Shown: positions 35,643 through 43,270 of the stretch, one piece after another
Layout: each line of letters starts with the position of its first letter
How positions within the stretch are numbered: position 1 is the first letter of the stretch
DNA from: Deltaproteobacteria bacterium
GTDB taxonomy: Bacteria; Desulfobacterota; Binatia; Binatales; Binataceae
Assembly (NCBI GenBank): GCA_021794015.1
Contig: JAJYRQ010000019.1
Location: 1-64,000, forward strand
Reading direction: 5' to 3'
Length of the DNA stretch: 64,000 nt
Notes under the pieces: generated by a model
What the model was told of the DNA's origin: nothing
Databases searched by the model: none
What the model saw: the letters and a program-made list of their open reading frames with translations, nothing else
Position numbers and translations under genes: made by a program

Positions 35643-35799
35643 CAGGATGTTGAAAAAGTCCTTTCAACATCCTGCTCCCTCACTCTTATCTCTCCCAGAG
35701 GGAGAGAAGGTGTGGGAAAGAAGCCATCTTTTACCCAGGGTGTTGAGAATGGAACTACGCCTGATAGCGAGCTTGAGGGGTTTCTCAACACCCTGCTAG
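35639..35799 (+). repeat. 161-bp palindromic mobile-type repeat, copy A
   Basis: Ends are related inverted repeats, CTAGCAGGATGTTGA and TCAACACCCTGCTAG. Each end is itself a hairpin: AGCAGGATGTTGAAA with a 6-base loop and its complement at the left, CAGGGTGTTGAGAA and its complement at the right. A third hairpin (TCTCTCCC/GGGAGAGA, 35689-35707) is central. A second copy (54878-55038), same length and orientation, differs at about five positions by eye. No transposase inside. REPIN- or MITE-like. It lies between thrC and the sulfur-carrier gene and supplies the thrC stop codon. Confidence 0.85.
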
Positions 35800-35910
35800 A
35801 CCGCGCCCTAGCATGCGGCCCGGAGCGCGCCGGCGCCGGCAAAACAAAGACGCGGCCGGCGTGTCCGACAGAATGCCGGCCAAAGAAACGGAGGAGGCTA
35901 ACCTTCAGCC

Positions 35911-36189
35911 ATGACTGTCCGAGTACGGATACCAACCCCGCTGCGCAAACTCACCGGCGGCAGCGACGAAGTAAGCGTCGAGGGCGCCTCGGTGCGCGCC
36001 GTAATCGACAACCTTGAAGAGCGCCATCCGGGCGTGCGCGAGCGGCTGCTTGACCAAAAAGGCGACCTCAGGCGGTTTGTCAACGTTTACCTCAACGGCA
36101 ACGACATCCGCTTTCTCAACGACCTCAACTCAACGGTCAAGGATGGCGACGATATCTCAATCGTCCCGGCAATCGCCGGCGGGCGCTGA
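35911..36189 (+). CDS. MoaD/ThiS-family sulfur carrier protein ending Gly-Gly-Arg
   Basis: 92 residues with the ubiquitin-like fold pattern: VRVRIPTPLRKLTGG, VRAVIDNLEERHPGVRERL, VNVYLNGNDIRFL and DGDDISIVPAIAGGR. Mature carriers end in Gly-Gly, whose carboxylate is adenylated and thiolated. Here an extra Arg follows, so one residue must be removed first, as known for sulfur carriers that are processed by a JAMM/M67 peptidase (for example the Wolinella homocysteine carrier). No such peptidase gene is seen in the window. GGAGG lies 13 bases before ATG, rather far. The cysteine-synthase-like gene overlaps its end. Confidence 0.88.
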   Translation: MTVRVRIPTPLRKLTGGSDEVSVEGASVRAVIDNLEERHPGVRERLLDQKGDLRRFVNVYLNGNDIRFLNDLNSTVKDGDDISIVPAIAGGR

Positions 36190-37189
36190 GCGGCAGCCTG
36201 TCCCGGCCGCCCGCGCCCGCAGCGTGCTCGAGCTTATCGGCGACACGCCGCTGCTCGAGATTAGGAAGATCGCCGCTGGGTTGCTGCGGCCCGGCGTCAG
36301 GGTCTTCGCCAAGCTGGAGGGCTTCAACCCCGGCGGCTCGGTCAAGGACCGGGCGGCGGCCAAAATGATCGAAATCGGGCTGGCGCGGGGCGAACTTAAG
36401 CCGGGCAAGGTGATAATCGACTCCACCTCGGGCAACACCGGAATTGCGCTGGCGATGGTCGGCGCCGCACTCGGCTACCAGGTGGAACTGGCGATGGCCG
36501 CCAACGCCAGCCGGGAGCGCAAGCAGATTCTGGCCGCCTTCGGCGCCAAGGTGAACTTCTCCGATCCGCTCGAGGGATCGGACGGAGCGATGATGCTCTG
36601 CCGGCAAATGATCGCGCGCGCTCCCGAGCGCTACTTCAAGCCCGATCAGTACAACAACGAGGCCAACCCGCTGGCCCATTTCGAAACCACCGGGCCTGAA
36701 ATCTGGCGCCAGAGCGCAGGCCAGGTGACCCACTTCGTCGCCGGCATCGGCACCGGCGGAACGGTCATGGGCACCGGACGCTACCTCAAGTCGCGCCGGC
36801 CGGAGATTCGCGTCATCGCAGTCGAGCCGGACGACCCGATGCACGGGCTGGAGGGGCTAAAACACATGGCCTCCTCCATCGTGCCCGGCATCTACCACGA
36901 AGAGGAACTCGACGACAAGCTGCCGGTAAGCACCGAGGACGCCTACGAAATGGTCTACGCGCTGGGCCAGATCGAGGGCCTGCTGGTGGGCCAGTCATCG
37001 GGTGCGGCGATGGTTGCGGCGCTGCGCGTGGCGCGCCAGCTCAAGCAAGGATTCGTGGTCACGCTTTTTCCGGACTTCGGCGACCGCTACCTTTCCACCA
37101 ATCTTTGGGTGGGATGGCAGCGCTGGCGGCGCGAGGATTTCGCCAGGCGGCTGGACAAATGGACCGGACGCGCGAACGCTACTACCTGA
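36143..37189 (+). CDS. Cysteine synthase / sulfhydrylase (CysK/CysM family)
   Basis: About 348 residues from ATG 36143, or 321 from GTG 36224. VLELIGDTPLL, the PLP lysine in NPGGSVKDR, TSGNTGIALAM, THFVAGIGTGGTVMGTGRYL and LFPDFGDRYLS define the beta-family sulfhydrylase. It replaces the leaving group of an activated serine, or possibly homoserine, with sulfide or protein-bound thiocarboxylate. The adjacent MoaD-like and ThiF-like genes favour the protein-bound sulfur route known for mycobacterial CysO/CysM. The 36143 start has AAGG just upstream and overlaps the carrier gene by 47 bases, suggesting coupling; the start is uncertain. Confidence 0.9.
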   Translation: MATISQSSRQSPAGAERQPVPAARARSVLELIGDTPLLEIRKIAAGLLRPGVRVFAKLEGFNPGGSVKDRAAAKMIEIGLARGELKPGKVIIDSTSGNTGIALAMVGAALGYQVELAMAANASRERKQILAAFGAKVNFSDPLEGSDGAMMLCRQMIARAPERYFKPDQYNNEANPLAHFETTGPEIWRQSAGQVTHFVAGIGTGGTVMGTGRYLKSRRPEIRVIAVEPDDPMHGLEGLKHMASSIVPGIYHEEELDDKLPVSTEDAYEMVYALGQIEGLLVGQSSGAAMVAALRVARQLKQGFVVTLFPDFGDRYLSTNLWVGWQRWRREDFARRLDKWTGRANATT

Positions 37190-37404
37190 CCTATCCCCGG
37201 ACGCTTATCCGGGAGCCGCTGCTTTACCATCTGGTCAAGAAATTTGACCTGATGTTCAACATTCGGGGCGCCAGCGTCTCCGAGGAAATCGGCCTGGTCG
37301 CGCTTGAGTTTGAAGGCAGCCCGAGCCAGATCGAACGCGCCATCAAGTGGCTGCGCGAATCCGGAGTGATCGTCGAGCGGATCGAAAAAAACGTGATCGA
37401 ATGA
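37159..37404 (+). CDS. NIL-domain protein
   Basis: 81 residues. YYLTYPRTLIREPLLYHLVKKFDLMFNIRGASVSEEIGLVALEFEG is a stand-alone NIL domain (ferredoxin-like fold named for the Asn-Ile-Leu motif), also found at the C-terminus of the methionine importer MetN, where it binds methionine. NIL proteins are linked to homocysteine formation in methanogens. ATG at 37159 overlaps the preceding gene by 31 bases. In this operon it may act as a methionine sensor or as part of sulfur transfer. Confidence 0.88.
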   Translation: MDRTRERYYLTYPRTLIREPLLYHLVKKFDLMFNIRGASVSEEIGLVALEFEGSPSQIERAIKWLRESGVIVERIEKNVIE

Positions 37405-37479
37405 CCGGGCCGCGCCGGCCGGAGCACCGCCTTTGGGGACCGCCCCGGCCTCCGGCGCCGCGCTGCGGGTAGGCCGGCC

Positions 37480-38139
37480 ATGCTGAGCGACAACCAGATC
37501 GAGCGTTACAGCAGGCAGATTATCGTCGCCGGCTTTGGCGGCCGCGGCCAGGAGCGGCTGCTAAAGGCGCGGCTTTTAGTGGCCGGCACTCCTGTGCCGG
37601 CCGGCCCGCTTGCCTACCTGAGCGGCGCCGGAGTCGGCACGGTTTATCTTACCGGATGGGACGCGGCGTTTGACGCTCCGGGGCTGCTCTCCCAATTGCA
37701 CGAGGCGAACGCCGATTCGGCGATTTTGCCCTTGGCGGCCGGAGCGCCGCTGCCGGCAAGCGACCTTACGCTGGCTTTCATCGCGAGCGCAGCGCAGGCC
37801 TTGGCAGCCGAGACGCGGCTTGCCGCGCGCGCCGAGCCTTTTTTGGCGGTCTGGCTCGACGGCAAGCCGCGCCTCGCCATGCTGCCAACGCGCCCGCCCT
37901 GCCTGCGCTGTATCGGGGAGCGGGTTGCAGCCGGCCCGGCGGCAAGCTCGGCGCTTGCCGATTTTGCCTCGATGGTCGCGTGCGCCGAGGCGCTCAAGCT
38001 TCTAGCGTTGGAGCGCGGGCCGGATGCTCCGGCCGGCTCCCGGCTACTCGACTTTGACGGCTACAGCTCGAGGATTCGCCCGGTTGCGCGGCGCACCGTC
38101 GTGCCGCCATGCGCCTGCGCGGCCCTTTCGCCCGGTTAA
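37480..38139 (+). CDS. Degenerate ThiF/MoeB-like protein, pseudo-E1 half
   Basis: 219 residues. It begins with the MoeB-type N-terminus IERYSRQI (residues 7-14) and GGRGQERLLKARLLVAG, aligning with the lead into the ATP loop, but the loop GxGGLG is replaced by GTPVPA (36-41) and the DxDxVxxSNLxRQ block and persulfide Cys are missing. The zinc ligands remain as CLRC (141-144) and CAC (211-213), the latter sharing the C-x-C spacing of the first ThiF-like protein. So it cannot adenylate alone. It keeps exactly the segment the catalytic paralogue lacks, suggesting a heterodimer. Last gene of the SAM-controlled operon; start ATG 37480 with a weak AGG site. Confidence 0.8.
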   Translation: MLSDNQIERYSRQIIVAGFGGRGQERLLKARLLVAGTPVPAGPLAYLSGAGVGTVYLTGWDAAFDAPGLLSQLHEANADSAILPLAAGAPLPASDLTLAFIASAAQALAAETRLAARAEPFLAVWLDGKPRLAMLPTRPPCLRCIGERVAAGPAASSALADFASMVACAEALKLLALERGPDAPAGSRLLDFDGYSSRIRPVARRTVVPPCACAALSPG

Positions 38140-38250
38140 GGGGCGGGCCTGCCGGCGGCCGGTTTCGGCCGGTGGATTCCCCCGGCCCGGCCGCAAACGG
38201 GTGCCCCCGGGGGCAATTGGTACACGCCTGGCCGGCGCTCCTGGACGCGC

Positions 38251-38739
38251 TTACTGCTTGTAGCCGAAACGGCGGAGTAGCGCCCTGCGTGCTTGCTGGT
38301 CGGCGTCGCTCTCAACGCCTTTGGGCGAACTCCCGTCGATCACCCCAAGTACGCCCCGCGCGCCGCCATGGGCGGCCACCAGCACCCCGATCGGGTTGGC
38401 GCTGGCGCAGAAAACGCTGCAGACCTCGGCGACCGACTTGACCTGGTTGAGCACGTTCACCGGGAAAGCATTGCCCAGCATCACAACGAAAACGTGCCCG
38501 GCCCCGATCTTCTGGGCAGCCTTGACCGCGTGGGCTTCCAACTCCGGGTCGGTGCCGGCGCGCCGGACCAGGCAGGGACCGGACGCTTCGCAGAAGGCCA
38601 GGCCGAACTTGATCCCCGCAACGGCCTGGAAAAGCGCCTCGTACAGGTCCTCCACCGTCTTGATGAAGTGGGCCTGCCCGATGATGACGTTCACGTCGGC
38701 CGGTTTCTCAACTTCGACCACCTCAAGGGCAACTGTCAT
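38251..38739 (-). CDS. Adenosine-specific kinase family protein
   Basis: 162 residues matching the adenosine-specific kinase family (PF04008) along its whole length: NVIIGQAHFIKTVEDLYEAL, GIKFGLAFCEASGPCLVRRAGTD, AGHVFVVMLGNAFPVNVLN, VCSVFCASANPIGVLVA and RGVLGVIDG. The family was first described from hyperthermophilic archaea and is scattered in bacteria. It overlaps no neighbour; the SH3-domain gene lies upstream 18 bases away on the same strand. Physiological role uncertain. Confidence 0.9.
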   Translation of the reverse strand: MTVALEVVEVEKPADVNVIIGQAHFIKTVEDLYEALFQAVAGIKFGLAFCEASGPCLVRRAGTDPELEAHAVKAAQKIGAGHVFVVMLGNAFPVNVLNQVKSVAEVCSVFCASANPIGVLVAAHGGARGVLGVIDGSSPKGVESDADQQARRALLRRFGYKQ

Positions 38740-38757
38740 GGACGCCTCCCTGCGGCT

Positions 38758-39636
38758 CTACTCCAGGGCGCGCGCCGGGATGAAGCCTTCAAGTCCGCTG
38801 CGCATGCGGATTTTGATGTAGCCCAGCGATATCCCAACGACGTGTACCAGGTGCCCCTTGTGAACCCGGGCAAGCCGCCGGCTCAAGTGGTTGGGAGCGG
38901 CGAGCACGGGCGAATTGCGGGTCAGCACAAAGACCTTGTCCGCCGGCGCCGTAAGCGCCAGCGCTGACATCGGGACGAAGCCGCTTGCGCCGTCGCGCGT
39001 CCGTATCCGCACGTAGCTTGGGGTGGAACCGGTAACGACCACGTAGCGTCCGGCCGGCAGCCGGGCCAGGTGCGCGCCTTTGCGCGCTGGCTTTGCGTAG
39101 ACCCAGGAGTCGTGTGCCACGCGCAGCCGGCCCTTGGCCGACTCAACACGTGGCGCGCGGTGAGGCGCGGAGGCCTTGCCGCGCGACGGCGCCGGCGGCT
39201 TCGCGCCGCTCGGCGCGCTGGCGGGGGCGGCCAGCGTGCGGCCGTGGGGTTGCTCGGCCTGCGCAGCGCCGGCCGGCGCGTTCGGCTCCGACGCTTCGGG
39301 TGGGGGCGCCTCGGGCCGGCCCGGCTCGGCTGCGGGAGAGGTTTCAGTTGCCTGCGCGCTCCGAACAGCCGCAGCTTGCGGCCATGCGCCGCCCAAGCAG
39401 GGTTCGACCGCCGGGACACACTCAAACGACAGCCCCGGCCTGCCGGCTGCCGTCTCGGCTTCCCCGCCAGGCAGGGCAGCCCACGCCCAGCCGCCGGCGC
39501 TCATCACTGTGGCCAGTAGCGCCGCGCCGACGCGAAGCGCCGCGCGGCGCCGTCGGTTGGCGTTGTCGAGCCGGGAGAAATCCCCGCCGCGCGGGCTGCC
39601 GGGCGCAGCCGCGACTCCTCTCAGCATGCGCCGCAT
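38758..39636 (-). CDS. Exported protein with two bacterial SH3-like domains
   Basis: About 292 residues. A long basic N-terminus precedes a hydrophobic signal (VGAALLATVMSAGGWAWA). Then comes a Cys-containing segment and a Pro/Ala-rich linker. Two SH3b-like repeats follow (RVAHDSWVYAKPARKGAHLARLPAGRYVVVTG ... FVPMSAL and VFVLTRNSPVLAAPNHLSRRL ... GFIPARALE). Such domains bind peptidoglycan or peptides in the envelope. The start overlaps the radical SAM stop (ATGCGGCGCATGCTGA); ATG 39636 or 39627. Partner unknown. Confidence 0.75.
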   Translation of the reverse strand: MRRMLRGVAAAPGSPRGGDFSRLDNANRRRRAALRVGAALLATVMSAGGWAWAALPGGEAETAAGRPGLSFECVPAVEPCLGGAWPQAAAVRSAQATETSPAAEPGRPEAPPPEASEPNAPAGAAQAEQPHGRTLAAPASAPSGAKPPAPSRGKASAPHRAPRVESAKGRLRVAHDSWVYAKPARKGAHLARLPAGRYVVVTGSTPSYVRIRTRDGASGFVPMSALALTAPADKVFVLTRNSPVLAAPNHLSRRLARVHKGHLVHVVGISLGYIKIRMRSGLEGFIPARALE

Positions 39637-41390
39637 ACGGTACAGCGGGTCACGTCGCAGGGTTTGCTTTGATGCTCGTAATGCGCCTTTTTGCGCTCGG
39701 ACAGCAAGAACCATTTGTGCACGTGATGGTCGATGAAATCCCACGGCAGCAGCTCCTCCGGGTCGTAGCGACGAGTCACAAAAAAGTCCGGGGCCGGGTA
39801 GCCGTTGCCGTTGCCTTCGGCGATCTCACGGCGAATTAGCTGCAAGCCGCGCCAGATTTGCCCCGGCTCGTCGCACTGCTCCCTGGCCAGCCGCTCCAGG
39901 ATACCGCCAATGCGCCGGTCGCCGCGCGACACCAGGGTCTGGAAGTAGGCCTCGCGCGGCGACTCAGCGTCGAGTTCCACCCCGCCCAGACGCCTTAGGC
40001 CGTCGCGCAAAAGCCGCAGTTTGCGCTTAAGCGCCGGCAGCTCCTCCATCGGGTCCCACTGAAACGGCGTCCAGGGTTTGGGCACGAACGGGTTGACCGA
40101 AAGTGCAATCCGGCCGATTCGCTGGCGCCCGGCTTTGGCCGCCTCGAGGATTTTGCCGGTCAACTCGACGATCGCGCCGAGGTCCTCCTCGCGCTCCTCC
40201 GGCAGGCCCACCATGAAATACAACTTGAGGCTTTCAATTCCCTCGCCGATGAGCGTCCGGGCTGCGTGCAGTATCTGAGCCTCGGTGAGATTCTTGTTGA
40301 TCACCTTGCGCATCCGCTCGCTGCCCGCCTCGGGCGCCAGCGTTACGCTGCGGTTGCCGCTTCTTGCCAGCGCGGCCGCCAAGTCGGGCGACACGCAGTC
40401 CGCCTTGAGCGAAGAGGGCGAGAGACGGCCGCCCAGGTCGGCAACGTGGCCGGCCACGCTCGCCACGCCCGGCACGCTGGCCATCTCGGCGCCCACCAGG
40501 CCGATCACTTTGCGCTCGGACAATCCGCGGCTCGCCTCGCCTATCAGGACCTCGGCCGGGCGGTAGCGGATGGGGCGGTACATGAACCCGGCGGCGCAGA
40601 AACGACAGCCCCATTGGCAGCCGCGGCTCGCCTCGACCAGGTACATATCGGGAAAGACCGACTCTTCGGTAAGGATGAGGGAGCTGGTGGTGAACCGTCC
40701 GAGGTCCGAGACCAGCCGCCGGCGCACCCGCGGCTTGCCGACTCCGTCGTAGGCCAGCGCCGCGAGCCGGCCCGTCGAATCGTAGCTCGGCAGCCAGCGA
40801 CTTGGCTGGTAGGCGCCCTCGATCTCGGCGAGCCGGTCAAGCAGCGCGGCCCAGTCAAAGGCGCGATTTTCCCGGTAACGCGCCAGGAACTCGGGCACCA
40901 TCTCCTCGCCTTCGCCCACCAGGAACAGATCGACGAAATCGGCCAGCGGCTCGGGATTAAGGAAAACCGCCGAGCCACCCGCAACGATGAGCGGATAACC
41001 GCCGGCGGCGCGCTCGCCGCTGCGCAGCGGAATCCCTGCCATACGCAAAATCGCAAGGACATTCAGGTAGTCGGTCTCAAACGAGACCGAGAATGCAATA
41101 ATCTCGAACTCACTAAGCGGCATCCCGCGTTCGAACGAAAGCAGACGTTCCCGCCCGGACCACACCAGCGGCCGCTCATCGGCGTCGGGCAAAAACGCCC
41201 GGTCGGCTGCCACGCGCGCGTCGGCCTCGAAGATGCTGTAGACGGCCTGAAAGCCGAGATTGCCCATCCCCAGCCGGTAAACGTTGGGGTAGACCAGGCA
41301 GAGCGCGATATCGCCGCCGGGTCGGCGCTGGTAGAGGACTTTCTCCCGTGCCCGGCGCTCCAGCGCCCGCTTACGAAGTGTAAACATCAA
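39621..41390 (-). CDS. B12-binding-domain radical SAM protein (TIGR03960-like)
   Basis: 589 residues. Residues 1-200 look like a cobalamin-binding-type Rossmann domain (LCLVYPNVYRLGMGNLGFQAVY, FSVSFETDYLNVLAILRMAG, AGGSAVFLNPEP). The radical SAM motif CQWGCRFC follows near residue 270, then SLKADCVSP and TLAPEAGSERMRKVINKN. The C-terminus is Cys-rich (CDVTRCTVCGAC). It resembles the family usually fused or adjacent to a DUF2344 protein that precedes ribonuclease or ribosomal genes; no DUF2344 part is here. Reaction unknown. Start ATG 41390 or 41387. Confidence 0.85.
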   Translation of the reverse strand: MMFTLRKRALERRAREKVLYQRRPGGDIALCLVYPNVYRLGMGNLGFQAVYSIFEADARVAADRAFLPDADERPLVWSGRERLLSFERGMPLSEFEIIAFSVSFETDYLNVLAILRMAGIPLRSGERAAGGYPLIVAGGSAVFLNPEPLADFVDLFLVGEGEEMVPEFLARYRENRAFDWAALLDRLAEIEGAYQPSRWLPSYDSTGRLAALAYDGVGKPRVRRRLVSDLGRFTTSSLILTEESVFPDMYLVEASRGCQWGCRFCAAGFMYRPIRYRPAEVLIGEASRGLSERKVIGLVGAEMASVPGVASVAGHVADLGGRLSPSSLKADCVSPDLAAALARSGNRSVTLAPEAGSERMRKVINKNLTEAQILHAARTLIGEGIESLKLYFMVGLPEEREEDLGAIVELTGKILEAAKAGRQRIGRIALSVNPFVPKPWTPFQWDPMEELPALKRKLRLLRDGLRRLGGVELDAESPREAYFQTLVSRGDRRIGGILERLAREQCDEPGQIWRGLQLIRREIAEGNGNGYPAPDFFVTRRYDPEELLPWDFIDHHVHKWFLLSERKKAHYEHQSKPCDVTRCTVCGAC

Positions 41391-41532
41391 CTCCGCTCGA
41401 CCACCTTGTGGGCACGCGCCGCCCCGGCAGAGCAGCGCCGCCTAGCCGGCGCGCTGCGCGCAAGCCGACCCCGTATCTCAACGCTTTGCGGCTCCCGTTA
41501 CCTGCGGCAATTGTAACCCGCCGGCCGGCGGC

Positions 41533-42540
41533 TCAGAAGCGGATGCGCTCGGGGCGGGAGTAGGTGTTGAAACCGGCCTCGCGCAAAAACCCGACCAGAG
41601 TGATCCCCACCTCGCTGGCCAGCTCCACCGCCAGCGAGGTCGGCGCCGAGACCGCGGCCACGATGGGCGCGCGGGCGGCAGCGGCTTTTTGCACGATCTC
41701 GAAGCTTAAGCGCCCGCTGACCACGAGCACCATCCCCGTTGCAGGCACCATTGCATTGAGCAGCGCGTATCCGAGCACCTTGTCTACGGCGTTATGGCGG
41801 CCGACGTCCTCGCGAATCACGAGTGGCCTGGGTGCGGCCGATTCGGTCCCGCCTGCCATCCGAGGCTCGCCGCCGTGCGCCACCCCTTTGGCCGGAGCGG
41901 GCGAGGCGACAAACAGCGCCGCAGCGTGCAGGCCTCCGGTTGCGGAAAAGCCCCGCTGCGCCCGGCGCATCGCCGGAGCCAGCTTAAGCAGCTCAGCGGC
42001 CGACACCGTGCTTGGGTCCGACAACGGCGCGAGCCGGCGGCAGAGCGACTCGATGCTGGTCTTGCCGCACAGCCCGCAACTCGACGACATGACGAAGTTG
42101 CGCTTGAGGCGCTGGCGCAGGCTGTCGGCCGGCACGCCGAGGACAACGTCGAGCAGGTTAGGCTCCAGAGCGCCGCCTCGGCTGCGGACTCGGCGGATCT
42201 CGGCAATCTCCCTGCCGGTCTCGACGAACCCTTCGGCCAGGAGAAAGCCGGCGGCCAACTCTTCGTCGTGCCCCGGCGTCCGCATCGTAACGGTGAATCT
42301 TTTTCCGCCCAGACGAATCTCGAGCGGCTCCTCGACCGCCAGGGAGTCGTTTTCTTCGCGCACGACTCCCGAGCGCCAGCGCCGCGAGCTCCACGCTCTG
42401 ACGGCCTGCGGCAAATCGTCTGACGCCGGCTCGCAGGCTGCCGGCGCAGGCCCGGGCAGCGCCTTTTCGCCGGATGCGAGCGGCGGCGCCGATTGTTCCG
42501 CCTGTTGCTGACTCCGCGGTGGCATCGCTTCTTGCTTCAT
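41533..42540 (-). CDS. fdhD: Formate dehydrogenase accessory sulfurtransferase FdhD
   Basis: 335 residues. The FdhD core shows VEEPLEIRLGGKRFTVTMRTPGHDEELAAGFLLAEG, the catalytic CGLC pair in SSSCGLCGKTSIE and REDVGRHNAVDKVLGYAL. It passes sulfur to the molybdenum/tungsten cofactor of formate dehydrogenase. The N-terminal 55 residues (Pro/Gln-rich) and an insertion near KGVAHGGEPRMAGG are not typical. ATG at 42540 is chosen; the frame is open upstream over the divergent gene. Consistent with moaA elsewhere in the window. Confidence 0.94.
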   Translation of the reverse strand: MKQEAMPPRSQQQAEQSAPPLASGEKALPGPAPAACEPASDDLPQAVRAWSSRRWRSGVVREENDSLAVEEPLEIRLGGKRFTVTMRTPGHDEELAAGFLLAEGFVETGREIAEIRRVRSRGGALEPNLLDVVLGVPADSLRQRLKRNFVMSSSCGLCGKTSIESLCRRLAPLSDPSTVSAAELLKLAPAMRRAQRGFSATGGLHAAALFVASPAPAKGVAHGGEPRMAGGTESAAPRPLVIREDVGRHNAVDKVLGYALLNAMVPATGMVLVVSGRLSFEIVQKAAAARAPIVAAVSAPTSLAVELASEVGITLVGFLREAGFNTYSRPERIRF

Positions 42541-42565
42541 CCTAACATATGCCCTGAGAGGCGGC

Positions 42566-43042
42566 ATGGTAAGGCGCTTTGCTTTTGAAGCCGAGGTCTG
42601 GGAGAAGCTTGAGTTCGTTCCGCTCGCGGTGCGCCGCAAGCTCGACCGCGCCGGCGTCAAGCTCAGCCTGGCACAATGGCGTGCCCTCGGACCGGGAGAA
42701 CGGCTTGCGCTTTGCCATCTACCGTGCGACACGGCCGAAGAGCTGGACGCGCTGCGGCTTTTCCTGGGCGAAGCGGTGCGCCGGACCAGCGACGAAAAGC
42801 TCCAGCTCCTTGACAACCAACAGGGGGCGGCGAGCGAGGTTTCGCCGCCGCCGCCAATCCTTGCCGAGCGCGCCGGCGCTTTGGGCTTCTCGCTTACCCA
42901 GGCACTGTGGGACCGGCTCGACCCCGATGAGCGCTACGCCCTGGCCAAGCTGGGTGGAGGGCGCGAGCCGCGCCGCAATTTTGCGGCGGCGCTGGCCGAG
43001 CTTCTGGGCCCCCACGCCACATCGAAACCCAGAAGCACGTAG
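42566..43042 (+). CDS. Nitrate-reductase-associated protein (Nitr_red_assoc family)
   Basis: 158 residues. RFAFEAEVWEKLEFVPLAVRRKLDRAGVKLSLAQWRALGPGERLALCHLPCDTAEELDAL matches the small family found beside assimilatory nitrate reductase genes in cyanobacteria and others. Longer than most members because of a C-terminal second helical block. It starts 25 bases from fdhD in the opposite direction, so both may share a control region; both relate to molybdoenzymes. Function unknown. Confidence 0.75.
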   Translation: MVRRFAFEAEVWEKLEFVPLAVRRKLDRAGVKLSLAQWRALGPGERLALCHLPCDTAEELDALRLFLGEAVRRTSDEKLQLLDNQQGAASEVSPPPPILAERAGALGFSLTQALWDRLDPDERYALAKLGGGREPRRNFAAALAELLGPHATSKPRST

Positions 43043-43270
43043 TTGGCTTGTCGGATGCCAGCATAGCTCCGGCTGCGAGGGCCCAGACTCACCGCCCACG
43101 CTGGTCCAACGGGCATAACGTGTCTCAGGAAAAGGGGCCTCGGCGCTGCGCGGCGACCGGCCCGCGGCGTGCCATAAGTTCATTACCCCAAAAGTGTCAC
43201 CCCTGCACTCAACGAGTACAAACGCTCGCATCGGCCTCTATCCCGACGTAGGCTTAATCAGGGAGTGCCC

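Noticed and set aside
35639-35935. Short protein frames in the 161-bp repeat, seen at both copies
   Set aside because: They only reflect the repeated DNA; identical peptides at two sites come from the element, not from a gene family.
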